From Oscillospiraceae bacterium (GTDB lineage Bacteria > Bacillota > Clostridia > Saccharofermentanales > Saccharofermentanaceae): 64,000 bases of DNA. The notes under the pieces were generated by a model. The model ran no database searches and was not told where the DNA came from. It worked only from the letters and a program-made list of their open reading frames with translations. This document shows positions 58,445 to 64,000 of this stretch, in pieces. The stretch is from assembly GCA_900176545.1 (NCBI GenBank), contig FWXP01000001.1, positions 744,001-808,000 of the forward strand, read 5' to 3'. A program made the position numbers and the translations under genes. Position 1 is the stretch's first letter. Each line of letters opens with the position of its first letter.

Positions 58445-58480
58445 AAGAACAGCCTCCCCGTGTCGTGGGAAACTGTTCTT
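58445..58480 (-). terminator. Hairpin terminator of the GH39-GH51 operon
   Basis: On the minus strand AAGAACAG pairs with CTGTTCTT around a GC-containing inner loop, ending in TTCTTTCTG. It begins about 26 nt after the GH51 stop. The T-tract is short. Confidence 0.65.
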
Positions 58481-58506
58481 CCTGCAAAGTATGAATATGA
58501 AGAAGG

Positions 58507-60045
<1,539 letters not shown>

Positions 60046-60060
60046 TTACTCGATCCATAC

Positions 60061-61584
60061 TTATTCTTGCTTCGCTTCTTCGCCCCTGACGGCTCTGTCA
60101 TAATCATAACCCCTGTCAGGTGTCAAAGTCGCGGGATAGATATCGAATTTAACAACGGATTCGGGAACGAGGTCTATCTTTAACTCCATTTCTTTATCAA
60201 CAACGTTCACCGAATCTGTTGTTATACCTGGTGTCGAACCTGCCTTTATGATCTCTTTCTGTTCGGAAGAGAGCGAGGAAGGTTCGCCGAGGTCGTGCCA
60301 GATCCTGAGCGGATTGGCATGATCTTCATCTACGGTCTTTATGACCTTGCAGTATCTTCCCGAGGGAAGATCAAAGGAAAAGTCCAATGTCTTTTCTTCG
60401 CCCTTGCCGTGAAGGACAAAGTTCCAGCAGATACCGTGAATGCCGCCATTGTCATCGGCAACTATAACTGAGCTGTCATCCCTATGGATACATCTCATGC
60501 CCTTGATCTGCTTAAAGAATACGAAAGTCCAGAAAGTGGGCTTGGGGATACAGCCGTTTGCTACCAGACCGAAGCCCCCGTGGAAAGGAGCGAAAGGCAC
60601 CCCGAATTCCTCGAAGATATCTCCGAAGGTCCAGTAGGAGTAACTCTCGTTGCCGTCACCCAGTCTTGAGAGCTGCTGTGCGATATAAGCTGCATTTCGA
60701 GTAGTATCGTGAAGAGGCGCATTCGGAATATACGCCGTATTGTATTCTGTTATATGTATAGGAAGTCCCCTATACTTCTCGTGCGAATCGATGATGTCAC
60801 GAGTAGTCTTGAGGTTCGCGAAGCCGAGCTCAGGGTCGCTCAGGGGAGGGTAGCCGTATCTTCCGTCAGGTACGGGAGGCTCGGTCGTATAGTGGTGTCT
60901 CGTAACGAAGTCTATATCAAGACCATTCTCCTCCACGTGTTCCATGAATGCGGAGATCCATACTTCGTCAGATCCGCCGCATACGGCGGGACCGCCGACC
61001 TTGAATCTCGGATCGACTTCCTTCACTGCGGCGAAAGTAAGATCGAAGAGCTTGAAGTACTCCTGCATATCGGCGTCCTTCCAGAACACCTTGAGGTTAG
61101 GTTCATTCCATACTTCTACGGGCCATGTGACTACTTCTTCTCTGCCGTACCTGTCTATGAGATGGTTCAGGGTCTTCTTAACGAGAGTAGTCCAGGAATC
61201 GTAAGACTTAGGTGGAGTTACATTACCTTTCCAGAAGAATACGTGCTGATCACCGGAAGCCATCTTCTCGGGCATGAATCCCAATTCCAGAAATGGTCTT
61301 ATCCCAAGATTCAGATATCCGTCCATAACAAGATCCAGATAAGTGAAATTGTATTCGATGTGAATATTGCCCTTATCGTGGAAATCCTCACGCTCTTGAT
61401 ATATTGCCATATCGTCGGTGAAGAGACCATGACCTCTTATGTGGGAAAAACCGATATGTTCCTGAACGAAGGCGAGCTGATCCATGTACTCTTTCTGAAG
61501 AGCAAGACCCATTCTTCCCGTACCGACGCAAAAGTCGAGATTATTGTTGAATGGGATGTTGGACGATGTATCGATCTTGGTCAT
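60061..61584 (-). CDS. GH39 beta-xylosidase-like glycoside hydrolase
   Basis: The protein of 507 residues has the GH39 hallmarks: HIGFSHIRGHGLFTDDM near the start, the acid/base Glu in EVWNEPNLKVFWKD (about 155-168), the nucleophile Glu in ITEYNTAYIP, and a trailing beta-sandwich. It should release xylose from short xylo-oligosaccharides in the cytoplasm, since no signal peptide is present. The ATG at 61584 has GGAGG 7 nt upstream; a longer frame adds a Cys/Arg-rich start without support. It is divergent from the AraC gene and first in the GH39-GH51 operon. Confidence 0.9.
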   Translation of the reverse strand: MTKIDTSSNIPFNNNLDFCVGTGRMGLALQKEYMDQLAFVQEHIGFSHIRGHGLFTDDMAIYQEREDFHDKGNIHIEYNFTYLDLVMDGYLNLGIRPFLELGFMPEKMASGDQHVFFWKGNVTPPKSYDSWTTLVKKTLNHLIDRYGREEVVTWPVEVWNEPNLKVFWKDADMQEYFKLFDLTFAAVKEVDPRFKVGGPAVCGGSDEVWISAFMEHVEENGLDIDFVTRHHYTTEPPVPDGRYGYPPLSDPELGFANLKTTRDIIDSHEKYRGLPIHITEYNTAYIPNAPLHDTTRNAAYIAQQLSRLGDGNESYSYWTFGDIFEEFGVPFAPFHGGFGLVANGCIPKPTFWTFVFFKQIKGMRCIHRDDSSVIVADDNGGIHGICWNFVLHGKGEEKTLDFSFDLPSGRYCKVIKTVDEDHANPLRIWHDLGEPSSLSSEQKEIIKAGSTPGITTDSVNVVDKEMELKIDLVPESVVKFDIYPATLTPDRGYDYDRAVRGEEAKQE

Positions 61585-61658
61585 GAACAGGCCTCCGTGC
61601 GGTCTTCTTGTCTTACAACATGAAGTTATCACTTCCCGCGCCTTCGCGACAATGAACT

Positions 61659-61709
61659 ATTATTGCCTAAAATTGATTTTTTGCAAACCGGGGGTCGCAG
61701 ATTCATAAT
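61659..61709. promoter_or_regulatory. Divergent promoter pair with shared palindromic -35 box
   Basis: TTGCAA at 61681-61686 is its own reverse complement. On the plus strand it pairs with CATAAT (61704-61709) at 17 nt; on the minus strand with AATAAT (61664-61659) at 16 nt. The two promoters would face away from one -35 box, so polymerase can use only one at a time. An AAAATTGATTTT partial palindrome (61669-61680) overlaps the minus-side spacer and could hold the regulator. Confidence 0.55.
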
Positions 61710-61771
61710 AAAGGTGTTATTATATTCATGTTGTTATCGGATCTTATATTCCCCGACATGGAGGATGAATC

Positions 61772-62539
61772 ATGATTGACATATTATATTCCGGATACAG
61801 TTACACCCATGAGACCGGCATCCTTTACGATTCCGACACGGAATCCATCGGCAACAACTGCTGGCTCCTTGTATTCGCGCACTCCCCCGTACAATTCCTT
61901 ATCGACGGAGTCATGCGTGATTTCCCCGCACAGTCCATAGTGCTCTTCGCACCTAATACCAGGAAGTGCTACATGTCCGATATGGGACAGCCTTATACCA
62001 ACGACTGGATACACTTTAATACGGATGAAGACTTCATCACTCATTTCCCGATGAACAATATACCCTTCACTCCGTCAGATCCCGAATACATACATAACGT
62101 TATAGAGCTCATCAACTGGGAGGCTACTGAAGACAATTCTCCCACTAATCCTAATATGAGAGATCTCTTCCACCTTCTTATCGGAAAGCTCTCCAAGGAT
62201 ATCGCAGCATCGGAGTCTACTCCTTACAGGCAGGAGCTCCTTAAGATAAGAAGAGACATCATGCTCCACCCCGAACAGAACTGGAATATCCCTGACATGG
62301 CATCAAAGCTTAATATAAGCACGGCTCATTTCCATTTCCTTTATAAGAATGCCTTCGGCACATCCTGCATGGACGACGTCATCAAGAACAGGATCAAGCT
62401 CGCTAAGGATAAGCTCATCTTCTCCGTAGATACCATAAGCGAGATAAGTGAGCAGTGCGGCTACAGAAATACAGAACATTTCTGCCGTCAGTTCAAGAAA
62501 TTCACGGGCATCACTCCCAGACAATACAGAAAAAGCTGA
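61772..62539 (+). CDS. AraC-family transcriptional regulator
   Basis: The protein of 255 residues has an N-terminal cupin-like ligand-binding half (NNCWLLVFAHSPVQFLIDG, QSIVLFAPNTRKCYM) and a C-terminal AraC DNA-binding half with two helix-turn-helix segments: NIPDMASKLNISTAHFHFLYKNAFG and ISEISEQCGYRNTEHFCRQFKKFTGITPRQYRKS, the latter being the family signature. It sits between the divergent GH39-GH51 operon and the GH43 gene and is likely their activator, responding to a pentose or oligosaccharide. The GH43 ATG lies 27 nt downstream on the same transcript. Confidence 0.93.
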   Translation: MIDILYSGYSYTHETGILYDSDTESIGNNCWLLVFAHSPVQFLIDGVMRDFPAQSIVLFAPNTRKCYMSDMGQPYTNDWIHFNTDEDFITHFPMNNIPFTPSDPEYIHNVIELINWEATEDNSPTNPNMRDLFHLLIGKLSKDIAASESTPYRQELLKIRRDIMLHPEQNWNIPDMASKLNISTAHFHFLYKNAFGTSCMDDVIKNRIKLAKDKLIFSVDTISEISEQCGYRNTEHFCRQFKKFTGITPRQYRKS

Positions 62540-62566
62540 TATATTACTTTCCAAATAGGAGGAACA

Positions 62567-64000
62567 ATGGCAACACAGGCGTTTAACCCTTATCTGCCGT
62601 CATGGGAATACGTTCCCGACGGCGAGCCTTACGTATTCGGAGACAGAGTCTATGTCTACGGATCTCACGACAGGTTCAACAGTCACATCTTCTGCGCCAA
62701 CGATTACGTATGCTGGTCAGCACCCGTAGACGACTTAGGCAACTGGAGATACGAAGGCATCATCTACGAGAAGACTCAGGACCCCAAGAACAAGGACGGC
62801 AGGGCATGCCTCTATGCTCCCGACGTTACGGTAGGTCCCGACGGAAGATATTATCTTTACTATGTACTTGATAAGGAGAATACCGTTGCCGTAGCAGTAT
62901 GCGATACTCCTGCCGGAAAGTACGAATACTACGGCTACGTCCACTATAAGGACGGTACTCTCTTAGGTGACAGAGAGGGCGACGATCCTCAGTTCGACCC
63001 CGGTGTCATCACAGAAAACGGTAAGACACATCTTTATACCGGCTTCTGTCTCCCTCACGATGAATCAAGACACGGCGTTATGCATACCGTTATCGGTGAG
63101 GATATGCTCACTATCGAGAAAGATCCCGTATTCGTTATTCCTTCCAAGCACCTGGCGGCAGGCTCCGGCTTCGAAGGACACGAATTCTTCGAAGCTTCCT
63201 CCATTCGTAAGAGGAACGGCATCTATTATTTTGTATATTCATCCGTTGCGATGCACGAGCTCTGCTATGCTACGGCAAAGAGCCTCGACGACAATAAGTT
63301 CGAGTACGGCGGAGTCATCGTGAGCAACTGCGACATGCATATAGATTCTTATAAGCCCGCTGACAAGCCCATGTTCTACGGCGCCAACAACCACGGAAGT
63401 ATCGTAGAGATAAATGACGACTGGTATATCTTCTACCACCGCCACACCAACGGTAACGTATTCTCCCGTCAGGGCTGCGTAGAAAAGATCGCCTTTTCAG
63501 CTGACGGCAGGATCCCTCAAGCACAGATGACTTCCTGCGGCCTCAATAACGGACCTCTCAAGGGCGAGGGCTACTACCCTTCTTATATTGCATGTAATCT
63601 CTTCTGCGATACCGAATCCGTATATACAGGCGGAGCAATGGGAGTAGGTAACTTCATGGGTTCCGAATTCCCCAGGATCACCCAGGACGGAAGAGACGGA
63701 GACGAAGAGACAGGTTATATCTGCAACATGACCCCCTCTTCTACTGCAGGCTTTAAGTTCTTCGATCTTAAGGGATCCTACGTATCTTCCGTACGCATCA
63801 GGAGCTACGGCGGAGGCGTTATCGAGGTAAGGACTAAGTGGAACGGTGAAGTCCTCGGTACAGCTCACGTCGAGAACCATAACGTCTGGACCGACGTTCC
63901 CGTAGAGATACCTCTTCCCGACGATGCAGACAGCCTCTTCTTCACATTCCAAGGATGGGGATGTCCCGACTTCGGCGGATTTGAACTCAAGAAAAAACAA
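62567..64000 (+). CDS. GH43-family glycoside hydrolase (3' end beyond window)
   Basis: The frame runs from an ATG with AGGAGG 4 nt upstream through 478 codons without a stop to the window end; it may be nearly complete. GH43 five-bladed propeller motifs are present: PDGEPYVFGDRVYVYGSHD (catalytic base Asp), LYAPDVTVGPDGRYYLYY (second Asp) and FFEASSIRKRNGIYYFVYS (acid Glu). Residues from about 370 form a beta-sandwich with GAMGVGNFMGSEF and SSVRIRSYGGG, in the place of a CBM6-like module. It should act on xylo- or arabino-oligosaccharides; subfamily assignment is not possible by eye. No signal peptide was seen. Confidence 0.92.
   Translation, partial: MATQAFNPYLPSWEYVPDGEPYVFGDRVYVYGSHDRFNSHIFCANDYVCWSAPVDDLGNWRYEGIIYEKTQDPKNKDGRACLYAPDVTVGPDGRYYLYYVLDKENTVAVAVCDTPAGKYEYYGYVHYKDGTLLGDREGDDPQFDPGVITENGKTHLYTGFCLPHDESRHGVMHTVIGEDMLTIEKDPVFVIPSKHLAAGSGFEGHEFFEASSIRKRNGIYYFVYSSVAMHELCYATAKSLDDNKFEYGGVIVSNCDMHIDSYKPADKPMFYGANNHGSIVEINDDWYIFYHRHTNGNVFSRQGCVEKIAFSADGRIPQAQMTSCGLNNGPLKGEGYYPSYIACNLFCDTESVYTGGAMGVGNFMGSEFPRITQDGRDGDEETGYICNMTPSSTAGFKFFDLKGSYVSSVRIRSYGGGVIEVRTKWNGEVLGTAHVENHNVWTDVPVEIPLPDDADSLFFTFQGWGCPDFGGFELKKKQ

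Noticed and set aside
60709-61623. Open frame of 304 codons on the plus strand
   Set aside because: It is antisense to the GH39 gene, whose catalytic motifs are clear. No ribosome site or domain supports the plus frame.

Overview
The window looks like chromosomal DNA of an anaerobic, fibre-degrading member of the Clostridia (Bacillota), probably from a gut or rumen setting. Supporting signs are a PolC-type replicative polymerase next to ispG, the def-fmt-rsmB-rlmN-prpC-prkC-rsgA-rpe-thiN gene order known from Bacillota, strong AGGAGG ribosome binding sites, families common in Lachnospiraceae-like organisms (DUF5688, DUF6465), sortase-type adhesins, and arabinoxylan hydrolases. No rRNA, tRNA, CRISPR array, phage or insertion sequence was seen. 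Genus is not determined. Most genes lie on the minus strand in tight operons joined by TGATG, TAATG or ATGA overlaps.

Layout. 1-2.1 kb (minus): a truncated M28-peptidase-like lipoprotein and an AroB-like protein, both with destroyed active-site motifs. 2.2-5.3 kb (plus): gltX and glnS in tandem, closed by a terminator. 5.4-6.9 kb: a methyltransferase divergent from a TetR regulator, with a 21-bp palindrome at the methyltransferase start site. 7-15.3 kb: membrane proteins, galM, and the polyphosphate pair ppx-ppk, followed by nudC. 15.3-19.5 kb: a 49-codon small ORF, a thioester/SpaA/VaFE surface adhesin with an IPQTG sorting signal, and a translationally coupled DUF5688 gene behind a leader hairpin. 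19.5-28.6 kb: a nine-gene housekeeping operon for protein N-terminus maturation, rRNA methylation, Ser/Thr kinase-phosphatase signalling, ribosome assembly and thiamine/pentose metabolism.

28.7-36.6 kb: a block with surface-glycan genes (two-domain membrane protein, GT2, methyltransferase, epimerase, nucleotide-sugar dehydrogenase) plus a tautomerase, a serine hydrolase and a DUF2974 protein. It sits between def and priA, which are adjacent in Bacillus subtilis. 36.6-44.7 kb: ispG-polC-priA; the PolC exonuclease domain has lost its catalytic residues. 44.9-47.1 kb: a histone-H1-like DUF6465 protein and a GT-C membrane glycosyltransferase. 47.2-52.9 kb: a MoxR-DUF58-VWA-VWA-TPR (Bat-type) operon whose predicted promoter has a (GT)n tract between its -35 and -10 boxes, and whose last gene encodes a Cna-B domain and a long Asp/Gln/Ser/Asn repeat.

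53-58.4 kb: a c-di-GMP pair (a sugar-binding-protein-like sensor fused to an intact GGDEF domain, and a degenerate GGDEF fused to an intact EAL domain) behind an Fe-S aldo/keto reductase and a flavin reductase. 58.5-64 kb: an arabinoxylan locus of GH51 and GH39 genes divergent from an AraC regulator and a GH43 gene cut by the window end; the two divergent promoters appear to share one palindromic -35 box.
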